The position numbers and the translations under genes are program-made. A stretch of DNA of 64,000 nt from NCBI GenBank assembly GCA_937951995.1, contig CALGAG010000041.1:16059-80058 (forward strand), written 5' to 3'. Positions 8,797 through 17,471 of this stretch are shown one piece after another. The notes beneath the pieces were generated by a model. It saw only the letters and a program-made list of their open reading frames with translations. It did not search any database and was not told the origin of the DNA. The stretch comes from an uncultured Bacillota bacterium (lineage in GTDB: Bacteria > Bacillota > Clostridia > Tissierellales > Tissierellaceae). Position 1 is the first letter of the stretch. Each line of letters opens with the position of its first letter.

Positions 8797-10703
8797 AGCA
8801 TTTGATTATTGGAACAGCCGGTCACATAGACCATGGAAAGACGACCCTTATCAAGGCCTTGACAGGAAGGGAAACCGATAGGTTAAAGGAGGAGAAGGAC
8901 AGGGGGATATCCATTGAACTTGGCTTCACATACTTCGATCTTCCCAACGGTCAGAGAGCGGGTATAATTGATGTGCCAGGACATGAAAAGTTCATAAGGA
9001 ATATGCTGGCAGGTGTTGTTGGGATAGATATTGTTATGCTGGTCGTGGCAGCTGATGAGGGAATAATGCCGCAAACCGCCGAGCATCTTGCCATACTTGA
9101 CATGGCTGGTGTGAAGAAGGGATTTGTTGTAATAACAAAGGCAGACATGGTGGAGGAAGAGTGGATCGATCTGGTAAAGGAGGAGGTTTGGGAAGCGGTA
9201 GAGGGAACTTTTCTCGAAGGAAGCCAGATAATTCCAGTATCATCAACAAAGAAGACAGGAATCGACAAGGTTATCAGTTTGATACAGGACATGGCTGGGG
9301 AACTTGAGGACAAGAATGTAAATGACATGCCCAGACTTCCTGTAGACAGGGTGTTTACAATTTCTGGATTTGGAACGGTTGTTACAGGTACCTTGCTTGC
9401 AGGAAAATTTTCCATTGGAGACGAGGTCGAGATTTACCCTTCTGGCATAAAATCGAGAATAAGGTCAATACAAGTTCATGACCAGGATTCCAAGGAGGCT
9501 TTTGGGGGTCAGAGGGTGGCTATGAATCTTGCCAATGTAAAGAAGGATGACATTGAAAGGGGTAATGTTGTGGCCCCAATAAATGCCATGGTCACCACCA
9601 TGATGCTTGATGTAAAGATAAGGCTCCTTAAAGGTCTTGATAAGGTCATTGAAAACCGTACGCGACTTAAGCTCTACCTTGGGACCGAAGAGATCCTGTG
9701 CAGGATCGTACTCCTTGACAGGGAAACCCTTGAGCCTGGTGAGGAGGCATACGCCCAACTGAGGCTTGAATCCGAAACCGTAGCCAAAAGAGGAGACAGG
9801 TTTATATTGAGATTCTATTCTCCAATGTTCACAATCGGTGGAGGGGAAATACTTGAGCCTAATCCTGCCAAGAGAAAGCGATTTGATGAGGATGACATCC
9901 AGGAACTCATTATAAAGGATGAAGGGGACTTAAAGGACATAGTTGAACATATGATCATTGACAAGGCCAAGCTTTACCTATCTGTCAAGGAAATGGCCAG
10001 GGAAACGTCAATGCTGGAGGAAAACATAATCCAGGAAATAAGAAATCTTCAGGATGAAGGCAAGATAACCATATACCAGCTGAGCAAGGACATATATCCA
10101 GTTCATTTGGACCATATCACCAGTTTGGTCCAATCCATGGAGAAGGTGCTGCAAGTGTTTCACAGCAAATACCCGCTGAGGATTGGAGCTTCAAAGGAGG
10201 AAATGAGAAGCAGATTCCTACAGAAGGCAAAGCCAAAGCTTGCAGAGAATATAATTGAAGACCTGATCCAGAAAGGACACTTCAAACAGGAGAAGGACCT
10301 GATTTCCCTTCAGGATCACAAGCCTCAATATTCAAGGGACCAGCTTGAGATAAAGGAGAGAATAATGGACCAATTCCGCAGGGACCCCTTTATGCCTCCA
10401 AAGAAAGAGGATTTGATAAAGTCTGAATTGGGTAAACACGAAGATATAGATGAGGTATTAATGGATATGCTCAACAGGCAGGACCTTGTCAGGGTAAGTG
10501 ACGACCTCTTAATATTGCCTGAAAATCTTGAAAGGGCAAAGAATGAGCTAGTCGGACACATCCAGAAGCATGGCGGAGTTTCAGTGGCTGAGTACAGGGA
10601 TTTGTTGAATACAAATAGAAAAAACGCAATCGGTCTTCTTGAATATTTTGACCAGATTAAAATCACTAAAAGAGATGGCGAGAAGAGATTACTTGTAAAT
10701 TGA
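8793..10703 (+). CDS. selB: selenocysteine-specific elongation factor SelB
   Basis: SelB is an EF-Tu-like GTPase that carries Sec-tRNA to UGA codons flanked by a SECIS hairpin. The G domain opens GTAGHIDHGKTTL and has DVPGHEKFI and TKAD; translation domains 2 and 3 follow, and the C-terminal third (from about residue 380) is a series of winged-helix repeats that bind the SECIS RNA. Starting at the ATG overlapping the selA stop gives 636 residues, a normal size. An upstream GTG-type start three codons earlier has no advantage. Confidence 0.97.
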   Translation: MKHLIIGTAGHIDHGKTTLIKALTGRETDRLKEEKDRGISIELGFTYFDLPNGQRAGIIDVPGHEKFIRNMLAGVVGIDIVMLVVAADEGIMPQTAEHLAILDMAGVKKGFVVITKADMVEEEWIDLVKEEVWEAVEGTFLEGSQIIPVSSTKKTGIDKVISLIQDMAGELEDKNVNDMPRLPVDRVFTISGFGTVVTGTLLAGKFSIGDEVEIYPSGIKSRIRSIQVHDQDSKEAFGGQRVAMNLANVKKDDIERGNVVAPINAMVTTMMLDVKIRLLKGLDKVIENRTRLKLYLGTEEILCRIVLLDRETLEPGEEAYAQLRLESETVAKRGDRFILRFYSPMFTIGGGEILEPNPAKRKRFDEDDIQELIIKDEGDLKDIVEHMIIDKAKLYLSVKEMARETSMLEENIIQEIRNLQDEGKITIYQLSKDIYPVHLDHITSLVQSMEKVLQVFHSKYPLRIGASKEEMRSRFLQKAKPKLAENIIEDLIQKGHFKQEKDLISLQDHKPQYSRDQLEIKERIMDQFRRDPFMPPKKEDLIKSELGKHEDIDEVLMDMLNRQDLVRVSDDLLILPENLERAKNELVGHIQKHGGVSVAEYRDLLNTNRKNAIGLLEYFDQIKITKRDGEKRLLVN

Positions 10704-10722
10704 CATTGAGGTGAGGGTAGGT

Positions 10723-11412
10723 ATGAGCGGTAGAATACTGATTATAGACAACGACCGGTCATTTGTGAAGGGGCTTCGTTATAGCCTTGAGCAGGATGAC
10801 TATCGCATAGACATACTTTCCGAGGGAAAGGATACCCTGGACCACATAACTAGGAAAGAATACAACATGGTCCTGATTGAGACCGAGCTGCCTGATATTA
10901 ATGGACTGACATTATGCCAGGATATCCGCAACATTTCATCAGTGCCAATAATCTTTATAACCTCGGTGGATGAGGATATCAAGAAAATTCTCGCCCTGGA
11001 GTATGGGGCTGATGACTACCTGGTAAAGCCATTTAACATTCTGGAGTTAAAGGCCAGGATCAAGGCCGTACTTCGAAGGATAAACCGCAAGGTTTCAGAC
11101 AATGACAGTAATGTTGTTGAGATCAAGGACCTAAGGATCAATTCAGTGGGCAGAAAAGTGACCAGAAGCGACAAGAATATTTCCCTGACAGGTAAGGAAT
11201 TTGACCTTTTATATGTGCTTGCATCCAATCCAGGCAAGGTGTTCACAAGGGAGGAACTGCTGGAGAAGGTATGGGGATATGCATATTATGGGGATCTAAG
11301 GACTGTGGATGTCCATATTCGTAGAATTCGGGAAAAGATTGAAAAAGACCCCAAGGCGGCGGAATATGTTCTAACCAAATGGGGTGTTGGATATTTTTTC
11401 AAGGAAAATTAG
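10723..11412 (+). CDS. OmpR/PhoB-type response regulator lacking the phospho-acceptor Asp
   Basis: The protein has a receiver domain (1-120) and a C-terminal OmpR-type winged helix (about 135-229, with TREELLEKVWGY and TVDVHIRRIREKI). In the receiver, the position that is normally the phosphorylated Asp is Glu53 (LIETELPDING), and one of the two acidic metal ligands is Asn10 (IIDNDRS). Thr80 and Lys102 are kept. Loss of both suggests activity without phosphorylation. No histidine kinase gene is adjacent. It lies between selB and selC, 19 bases after selB, which hints at a regulatory link with selenium use, but this is inference. I chose the ATG at 10723, seven bases after GAGGTGAG; a GTG at 10711 is possible. 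Length 229 residues. Confidence 0.9.
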   Translation: MSGRILIIDNDRSFVKGLRYSLEQDDYRIDILSEGKDTLDHITRKEYNMVLIETELPDINGLTLCQDIRNISSVPIIFITSVDEDIKKILALEYGADDYLVKPFNILELKARIKAVLRRINRKVSDNDSNVVEIKDLRINSVGRKVTRSDKNISLTGKEFDLLYVLASNPGKVFTREELLEKVWGYAYYGDLRTVDVHIRRIREKIEKDPKAAEYVLTKWGVGYFFKEN

Positions 11413-11414
11413 GA

Positions 11415-11443
11415 TTGAAATCCATTAGGATTTATTGTATAAT
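11415..11443 (+). promoter_or_regulatory. predicted promoter of selC
   Basis: TTGAAA (11415-11420) and a perfect TATAAT (11438-11443) are 17 bases apart. The expected start near 11450 is about 10 bases before the mature tRNA. So selC probably has its own promoter in addition to any read-through from the sel operon. Confidence 0.75.
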
Positions 11444-11460
11444 GGCTCTTGTAGCCAAAT

Positions 11461-11557
11461 GGGGGTAGAGGAGTCCTGGTGGGCTCTCTGGTCTTCAAAA
11501 CCAGCGCGGGGCGTTAGGAGCGTCCTGGGTGAGTTCGATTCTCACATACTCCCGCCA
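11461..11557 (+). tRNA. selC: tRNA-Sec (anticodon TCA)
   Basis: The 97-base gene folds as a bacterial tRNA-Sec: an 8-base acceptor arm (11461-11468 with 11546-11553), a long 6-bp D stem closed by a 4-base TGGT loop, anticodon stem CTGGT/ACCAG with loop CTTCAAA (anticodon TCA at 11495-11497), a long variable arm, T arm GTGAG/CTCAC with TTCGATT, discriminator G and encoded CCA. The eighth acceptor position is a G-A mismatch. It closes the selD-selA-selB locus and reads the UGA in selD. Confidence 0.95.
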
Positions 11558-11571
11558 AATTGAACCAAAGC

Positions 11572-11598
11572 AAAAGCACCTTATTAGGGTGCTTTTTT
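11572..11598 (+). terminator. terminator after selC
   Basis: AAAGCACC pairs with GGTGCTTT across a short A/T loop and is followed by a run of T. It ends the tRNA-Sec transcript 14 bases after the CCA and may close the whole sel operon. Confidence 0.88.
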
Positions 11599-11624
11599 TA
11601 AATGCCACTTTTATTGTCTCCAGG

Positions 11625-12824
11625 CTAGAGTCCCTGTGTGATAATTTCCCTTGCCCTTTGAAGCAGTGAATCCAGGTTGACTGTAGGTACGGAGCCTTGT
11701 ACAGTGTTTGTGTTTCCCCCTCCCTTTAGCTTGAACTCTCCAGCTAGTTGTTTATAGACATTACCCAGATCAATGTTGATGTCTTTTGATTTGCTTATTA
11801 TGAACTGCCCCAGACCATCATTGGATATTCCATAAATCTGTACAACCCTTTCATAATTGTTGGATATGTGGCTTCCCAGATGGCTTAGAGCCTTGAAATC
11901 AAAGTTGTCATACATCTTGCTTATCAGGCTCATATCTCCAATCTTTTCTGAACCCTCCACGAGTAAAGCGCTTCTGGCTGAAATCAACTCTTCTCTTCCA
12001 GACCTGACCTCCTTCTCAAGGTTGATTTTGTCCATTAAAATCTTTTCAACCTTTGCTTCAATGTTATCATCGGAAGAGGACAGGAGGTTTGATATTGATC
12101 GCACAGACTTGAACTTGGAGGAATAATCCACAAATGCCCTTTGTCCAGTCAAAAACTGAATCCTGAGATTGCCTTTATAGTGGTCCCACTTTGTTATTTT
12201 CAAGAGTCCAAGCTCACCAGTATGGTTTACATGTGTACCACCACATGGAGAGTAATCAAAACCGTCTATCTCAACCATCCTAATATTAGTATCCACTGAG
12301 GGTGACTTTCTTACAGGTAGTAGCCTGAGTTTTTCTTGATTTACAATGTATGTCTTTACCTTGAAGTTTGATTGTATAATCCTGTTGCACAGGGCCTCAA
12401 CATTACTCGCTTCTTCATGGTCCATATCCGTCAGGGTTACATCGATTGAGGAGTAGTCCTTTCCCAAATGAAAGCTTATGGTTTCTCCTCCTAAAAGATT
12501 GTAAAGGACACCTGATAGAAGGTGTTGGCCGGTATGCTGCTGCATCATGTCGAATCTGTGGTCCGATTGGATGGATAACTTGACCTTAGGCCCTGTTACC
12601 TGGGATTCGAGTATGTGAGTCAGGCCATCTTCATGCTCGATGGTCTCAATTACCCTTTCCCCGTTTATGGTCCCAACATCCCCAGGTTGACCCCCTGACA
12701 TATCAGGATAGAATATTGTCCTGTCCAGTCTTACGTGGTATTTTCCTTCCTTCTTTTCCTTCTTGATAATGGAAGCCTCAGTTTCATGCAAATAAGGATT
12801 CTCCCAATAGAGCTTTCTTGTCAT
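11625..12824 (-). CDS. alanyl-tRNA editing protein (AlaX family, DHHA1 type)
   Basis: AlaX-type proteins are free-standing copies of the AlaRS editing domain; they hydrolyse mischarged Ser- or Gly-tRNA-Ala. The 399-residue protein has the zinc site His97-x3-His101 (HTGQH) and Cys194-x3-His198 (CGGTH), preceded by the FYPDMSGGQPGD segment typical of the family. There is no aminoacylation domain. A coiled region (about 250-290) and a C-terminal DHHA1-like domain (KLKGGGNTNTVQG) follow, as in long AlaX proteins. It is transcribed alone, converging on selC and divergent from comEC. tRNA specificity is inferred from the family. Confidence 0.9.
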   Translation of the reverse strand: MTRKLYWENPYLHETEASIIKKEKKEGKYHVRLDRTIFYPDMSGGQPGDVGTINGERVIETIEHEDGLTHILESQVTGPKVKLSIQSDHRFDMMQQHTGQHLLSGVLYNLLGGETISFHLGKDYSSIDVTLTDMDHEEASNVEALCNRIIQSNFKVKTYIVNQEKLRLLPVRKSPSVDTNIRMVEIDGFDYSPCGGTHVNHTGELGLLKITKWDHYKGNLRIQFLTGQRAFVDYSSKFKSVRSISNLLSSSDDNIEAKVEKILMDKINLEKEVRSGREELISARSALLVEGSEKIGDMSLISKMYDNFDFKALSHLGSHISNNYERVVQIYGISNDGLGQFIISKSKDINIDLGNVYKQLAGEFKLKGGGNTNTVQGSVPTVNLDSLLQRAREIITQGL

Positions 12825-12946
12825 AGAAGCACCGCCTTTAAATTTGTAATTTTAAATATTTGAAAAGAAATAATCCATTTATATGTTATAATTAGCTTAA
12901 TTATATAACAAGGAACCATAAATATAAAGTGCTGAGGAGATAATAC

Positions 12947-15328
12947 ATGAAGCGACCTGCATTGATTCCTGCCCTTATCTTAAGCCTGGGAATTCTTACA
13001 GCTTACTATTTCAGGATTTCGTCAACTACAACGATTATACTCTCAATGTTTGTGCTTGTCATCATGATAGGATCCTTATCCACTGGCAGAAGGGTGGGAA
13101 GGATATATCTTATGCTCCCTTTCCTTCTAGCAATCCTATACACCAATCATTTTCATGTATCTTCTTTGGAAAAGTATGAAGGTTACCCTGTTCAAATATT
13201 TGGAGTTGTGGACAGGGAGTATGTCAGGGAGGGCTACACCTCCTTTGATATAATCGTTGAGAGCATAAATGGAGAGAGACTTGGGGAAAAGGTAAGAACA
13301 AACATATACCAGGATAAGGAAATAGGCCTTGGATCAAGGATATCACTTCGGGGCCAACTGTACCGACCCATGGAAAACACCAACCCAATGCTATACAACC
13401 ATAGAAAGTACCTATTGACCAAGAACATTAAATACATGGTGCGTACAAAGGAAATTTCACACCATCCTAATTCCGGACCCATAGAGTTTGGATATGGGAT
13501 GCAAAATTCCTTCAAGGATAGGTTGGATAAGGTCTTTGACAAGGGTCTTTCACCAGTTAATTCGGGTTTTATGAAGGCCCTGCTGACAGGTGAAAAGGAC
13601 TCATTGGAGCAGGAAGAGTATGACCTGTACAGAGAAATGGGCATTGCACACATTTTGGCTATCTCAGGACTTCACATAGGTATCCTGGCAGGATTCCTAC
13701 TCTTCATTATGTCAAGGTCAGGAGTGAAGAGAAATGTGGCGATTCCACTGGCACTGGTGGTAATTTGGACATTTACATATCTTGTCGGACTTCCCGAATC
13801 AGCCCTTAGGGCTTCAATCATGCTTACATTTGTTCTATTGTCCAAAATAATTCACAGGCCATATGACCCGATTAATATTTTGGCGGCATCATATATTGTA
13901 TGCCTCCTGATCAATCCCTTCTGGATTTTCAGCTTGGGATTTCAATTGTCCTATGGCGCAACACTATCCCTGGCTGCAATCGCACCCTGGATCATGGAGC
14001 GGCTATATCCTGCAAAAGGAAAGCTTGCAAGGTCCATAAGTGCTGTAGCAGGAGTAAATATTGGCTTACTGCCCCTGCAAAGCTATTATTTCAATCAATT
14101 GCCCCTTATGGCACTGTTTTCAAATCTGTTGATAGTCCCTGTGGCAACGGCTAATCTGATACTGGGATTTATGGCAATTTTAATCCCGGCATTGACTCCA
14201 ATCCTGGATCTGCTACTTGATATTCAGAGGTATATGATTGTCCTGATTTCTTCACTTCCAATTGAAGCACTAACTGTAGCTTCACCAGGACCCCACCAGA
14301 TGATACTGTATGTTTTTATTATAATTGTAGTCCTAAAATGGAAGGATATTTCCTATTTTCATATTAGGGTAAGAAAGGTGATTTTGCTATACCTCCTATT
14401 TGTCTCTGTCATTGGGTTCTTGGGTTTCAATGAGTCCAAAGCTACTGAAATCCACTTTATTGACGTGGGACAGGGGGATTCAGCTCTTATAAGGGTTGAA
14501 GACAGGGAATACCTTATAGACACTGGTGGAGCCTTGTTCGGCAACTACGATCCAGGTAGGTCCATCACCCTGCCCTATCTCAAGAAACTGGGGGTGAGGG
14601 AGCTTGAAGGGGTTTTTATCAGTCATTTTCATGAGGACCACTACAAGGGCTTGTTCCCCATAATTGAGGAACTGAAAATCAAGGCCCTGTATGTTAACAA
14701 TCCTATTCCAGACATGGATCTAAAGAATGCTGTTGAGATGGCAAACATACCGGTTTTCAAGATGGAAAAAGGGAGTAGGATAGATTTCCAGGAGACAAGC
14801 ATTGAGTGTATTTTTTCTTCAGATGGAGCATACGTGAACGAGAACAACAATTCACTGGTTCTTTTGCTGGAAAGCAAGGGCAAGAAGGTTATTTTCACAG
14901 GGGATATAGAGGCTGAAGTGGAAAGTCAACTACCTGGATATGATATAGACCTTTTAAAGGTGGCACATCATGGAAGCAGGACATCATCATCTGAGGATTG
15001 CATCTCAAGGCTATCTCCAGAGATAAGCGTTATTTCCGCTGGAAGAAACAATTCCTTTGGTCACCCACATGACTCGGTGTTGGAAACCTTGGGCAAGTTT
15101 GGATCCCAGGTATATCGAACAGATGAAGCTGGTCTTGTAAAGGTGATTATAAGTGATGGGAAAATGATGGTAATTCCTTATTACGGCCCTTCATTTCAGG
15201 AGAATCTGGAGGAATTCATCTACAACCATGTCCATCAGTTGAGCTGGATGCTTCTTTATAGTATACTAGCCTATATATCAGTAAGAACCTATGCGAAAAT
15301 GGAGGAGAAGGACCATGAAATACAATGA
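12947..15328 (+). CDS. comEC: DNA internalization protein ComEC/Rec2
   Basis: ComEC forms the membrane channel for single-stranded DNA in transformation. The 793-residue protein shows the full architecture: N-terminal membrane helices and an OB-like region (about 1-200), the Competence domain of many membrane helices with AISGLHIGILAGF (about 235-500), and a C-terminal metallo-beta-lactamase domain with FIDVGQGDSALI, ISHFHEDHYKG and VAHHGSRTSSS, the likely site of strand degradation. GAGGAG precedes the ATG. Its last 14 bases overlap holA. comEA lies upstream at 5.7 kb. Genes for the uptake pilus are not in this window. Confidence 0.95.
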   Translation: MKRPALIPALILSLGILTAYYFRISSTTTIILSMFVLVIMIGSLSTGRRVGRIYLMLPFLLAILYTNHFHVSSLEKYEGYPVQIFGVVDREYVREGYTSFDIIVESINGERLGEKVRTNIYQDKEIGLGSRISLRGQLYRPMENTNPMLYNHRKYLLTKNIKYMVRTKEISHHPNSGPIEFGYGMQNSFKDRLDKVFDKGLSPVNSGFMKALLTGEKDSLEQEEYDLYREMGIAHILAISGLHIGILAGFLLFIMSRSGVKRNVAIPLALVVIWTFTYLVGLPESALRASIMLTFVLLSKIIHRPYDPINILAASYIVCLLINPFWIFSLGFQLSYGATLSLAAIAPWIMERLYPAKGKLARSISAVAGVNIGLLPLQSYYFNQLPLMALFSNLLIVPVATANLILGFMAILIPALTPILDLLLDIQRYMIVLISSLPIEALTVASPGPHQMILYVFIIIVVLKWKDISYFHIRVRKVILLYLLFVSVIGFLGFNESKATEIHFIDVGQGDSALIRVEDREYLIDTGGALFGNYDPGRSITLPYLKKLGVRELEGVFISHFHEDHYKGLFPIIEELKIKALYVNNPIPDMDLKNAVEMANIPVFKMEKGSRIDFQETSIECIFSSDGAYVNENNNSLVLLLESKGKKVIFTGDIEAEVESQLPGYDIDLLKVAHHGSRTSSSEDCISRLSPEISVISAGRNNSFGHPHDSVLETLGKFGSQVYRTDEAGLVKVIISDGKMMVIPYYGPSFQENLEEFIYNHVHQLSWMLLYSILAYISVRTYAKMEEKDHEIQ

Positions 15329-16349
15329 ATTCCAAAGCTTAATAGAAAATGGGAATATTAACCCAATATACATATTCACTGGAGATGAAACCTACCTTCT
15401 GGATAAGGCTGTTGAATACCTGGTGGGATTTTTCATGACTCCGGAAGGAAGAACCATCAATTTGGAAAACCTGGATGGAAAGACAGCTGGGCTGGATGAC
15501 CTGAAGGCAAGCTGTGAAACCCTACCCTTCATGTCTGAAAGGAGGGTGACCATTTTAAGGGGGGCGGAAGCCCTGCTGGATAGGGATTCTGCGTCTGATG
15601 AGGTCCTGAATTATATCAAGAGCCTGGGAGACCATCAACTTTTGCTTGTAAACGACAGGGATGGGAAAGTAAAGAAGAATTCAAAGCTATACAGATACCT
15701 TAACAAATCAGGAAGTGCTGTGGTATTCGAGAAGCTCAGGGGAAAGGAACTCACTGATTGGATACAGGGAAAACTATCACAGAGGGGAAAGACCATGACC
15801 TATGCTGATCTAAACTACTTCATTCAGCAAAGCAGCTATAACAGCAGGAACATTACCACCACCCTGTATGACCTGGATAATGAAATTAAAAAACTTTGCG
15901 ACTTTTCCTCCGGAAAAAACATTGACCGGAATACCTTGGACCAGGTTCTGATCAGGCCTCTCGACAAGAATGTTTTTGACTTTCTGGGAGCTGTGGGAAA
16001 GAATGATACAGATAGGGCAATGGAGGTCTTCAACGAAATCTACCTGATGAACGAACCAGTGCCCCGAATTCTATTTATGATAAGCAGGCAGTTCAGGTTG
16101 CTATTGGGCTATGTGACATATCGGGAAAAGGGATATGGGTCTGGGGAAATCCAGGAGAAACTCAAAGTTAAGCCTTATGAGTTCGGAAAGATTGCAGCGC
16201 AAGGAAATGGGATGGACCAGAATCGGTTAAGGGAAATACTGGAGGACATTCTACAAACGGATAGGAATCTAAAAACCATATCCTCCGACCAGAGGTTGGA
16301 AATGGAAATGCTGATTGTAAAGCTGACTGCTGGTTGCAAGACCTATTGA
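15315..16349 (+). CDS. holA: DNA polymerase III subunit delta
   Basis: HolA is the clamp-loader subunit that opens the beta clamp. The 344-residue protein begins MKYNEFQSLIENGNINPIYI and has the DNA_pol3_delta N-terminal AAA-like region (FTGDETYLLDKAVEYL) followed by a helical C-terminal collar domain. The ATG at 15315 follows GGAGGAGAAGG and lies within the 3' end of comEC, an arrangement common in Firmicutes (comEC-holA-rpsT). Sequence conservation in this family is low, so the call leans on the N-terminal motif, length and the neighbours. Confidence 0.93.
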   Translation: MKYNEFQSLIENGNINPIYIFTGDETYLLDKAVEYLVGFFMTPEGRTINLENLDGKTAGLDDLKASCETLPFMSERRVTILRGAEALLDRDSASDEVLNYIKSLGDHQLLLVNDRDGKVKKNSKLYRYLNKSGSAVVFEKLRGKELTDWIQGKLSQRGKTMTYADLNYFIQQSSYNSRNITTTLYDLDNEIKKLCDFSSGKNIDRNTLDQVLIRPLDKNVFDFLGAVGKNDTDRAMEVFNEIYLMNEPVPRILFMISRQFRLLLGYVTYREKGYGSGEIQEKLKVKPYEFGKIAAQGNGMDQNRLREILEDILQTDRNLKTISSDQRLEMEMLIVKLTAGCKTY

Positions 16350-16364
16350 AATTAATACAAAAAA

Positions 16365-16394
16365 GAAAAAAACTTCGGTTTGGCCGAAGTTTTA
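16365..16394 (+). terminator. bidirectional terminator holA / rpsT
   Basis: AACTTCGG (16371-16378) pairs with CCGAAGTT (16384-16391), with T residues on the plus-strand exit and a long A run on the entry side that gives T on the minus strand. It serves both converging genes. Confidence 0.85.
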
Positions 16395-16658
16395 TTACAT
16401 TGCTTTATTAAGTGCCTTAGTCAGACGACTAATCTTTCTAGCAGCAGCATTGTCATGGACGATATTTTTGTGGGCTGCTCTCTTAAGCTTCTTATCAATG
16501 ACCTTCAACAATGCTCTCGCCTCGTCGAAATTTCCGTTGGCTACAGCACTCTCAAATTTCTTAATATATGTCTTAATTTCAGTTTTCTTACTCTTATTCA
16601 AGGCAGTTTTTTTAGCGGTTACAAGAATTCTTTTTTCAGCTGATTTAATATTTGCCAC
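16395..16658 (-). CDS. rpsT: 30S ribosomal protein S20
   Basis: bS20 is a primary 16S rRNA binding protein. The 87-residue product is rich in Lys and Arg and begins MANIKSAEKRILVT, with later KVIDKKLKRAAHKNIVHDNA and ISRLTKALN, all characteristic of S20. It is on the minus strand, convergent to holA, the usual Firmicutes arrangement. A GAGG-type ribosome binding site lies ahead of the start. Confidence 0.97.
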   Translation of the reverse strand: MANIKSAEKRILVTAKKTALNKSKKTEIKTYIKKFESAVANGNFDEARALLKVIDKKLKRAAHKNIVHDNAAARKISRLTKALNKAM

Positions 16659-16688
16659 GATTTCACCTCCTCTAATCTAACAAAGGAT

Positions 16689-16717
16689 ATTGTACCATGT
16701 CATAAACCAAATTGCAA
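16689..16717 (-). promoter_or_regulatory. predicted promoter of rpsT
   Basis: On the minus strand TTGCAA (16712-16717) and TACAAT (16689-16694) are 17 bases apart. This gives a short leader of about 25 bases before rpsT. Confidence 0.6.
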
Positions 16718-16781
16718 GAGAAAAATCACTCCACCTACTGGTATTTATGAACTCCATGTAGTATTATTATTCTACTTGCCA

Positions 16782-16809
16782 TTGATTTAAGGCTTATTAA
16801 TGGTATAAT
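16782..16809 (+). promoter_or_regulatory. predicted promoter of lepB
   Basis: TTGATT (16782-16787) and a perfect TATAAT (16804-16809) are 16 bases apart. The expected transcript starts about 55 bases ahead of lepB. Confidence 0.5.
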
Positions 16810-16870
16810 AATCTTGGATATAAATCAAGTACTTTTAAAAAAATGTGCAGCAATTCTAGGAGGCGCAGCC

Positions 16871-17422
16871 ATGAGCGAGATGACAGAAAAGAGAAAAGAA
16901 AAAAGTGAGGCGATGGAGTGGGTTAAGAGCATACTGGCAGCCATTGCAATAGCTTTAATAATAAAGACCTTTGTTTTCAATACAACCTATGTTCTGGGGA
17001 ACTCCATGTATCCCACCCTACATGAACAGGACAGGTTGTTTGCCTTGAAGGTGCCCTTGTATTTTAAGGGTCCTGATAGGGGAGATGTAATCGTTCTTGA
17101 GGCACCTGACAGTCCTGGAAAGGATTATATCAAGAGAGTTGTTGGAATCTCAGGTGACAAGGTTGAAATTCAGGATGGCATGGTATATGTGAATGATGTT
17201 CTTCTGATGGAAGATTACCTCCAAGGTGAACAATACACGCACACCTACCAGGAAAACATCTGGATTGTTCCCGAGGGGGATGTTTTTGTACTGGGAGACA
17301 ATCGTGCAGAGGGTGCAAGCAAGGACAGCAGATACTTTGGTACAATTTCCCTTGATAAGGTAAAGGGAATAACACAATTCAGATACTATCCGATCGATGA
17401 CAGATTCGGTAGAATAGAATAG
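16871..17422 (+). CDS. lepB: signal peptidase I
   Basis: LepB cleaves signal peptides from exported proteins at the outer membrane face. The 183-residue protein has a charged cytoplasmic N terminus, one membrane helix at about 19-36, the catalytic Ser45 in GNSMYPTL, the general base Lys88 in YIKRVVG, and the [13 protein letters not shown] box near the end. I chose the ATG at 16871, seven bases after AGGAGG; a frame open 57 bases farther upstream has no ribosome binding site. Length fits the Gram-positive SipS type. Confidence 0.94.
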   Translation: MSEMTEKRKEKSEAMEWVKSILAAIAIALIIKTFVFNTTYVLGNSMYPTLHEQDRLFALKVPLYFKGPDRGDVIVLEAPDSPGKDYIKRVVGISGDKVEIQDGMVYVNDVLLMEDYLQGEQYTHTYQENIWIVPEGDVFVLGDNRAEGASKDSRYFGTISLDKVKGITQFRYYPIDDRFGRIE

Positions 17423-17442
17423 CCTCCACCCTGGAGGCTTTA
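17421..17442 (+). terminator. hairpin lepB-lepA, weak terminator
   Basis: AGCCTCCA (17421-17428) pairs perfectly with TGGAGGCT (17432-17439) across a three-base loop, overlapping the lepB stop codon. Only three T follow, so it may be an attenuator rather than a full terminator. Confidence 0.4.
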
Positions 17443-17471
17443 TGGATAAATTAGACACTAGGAGGAATAGG

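Noticed and set aside
12825..12946. Clear divergent promoters between the AlaX-type gene and comEC
   Set aside because: A TATAAT at 12887 exists, but the nearest TTGAAA is 21 bases away; the region is A/T rich and I could not support a pair.
16380..16680. Plus-strand reading frames opposite rpsT
   Set aside because: They mirror the ribosomal protein S20 gene, which has clear family sequence.
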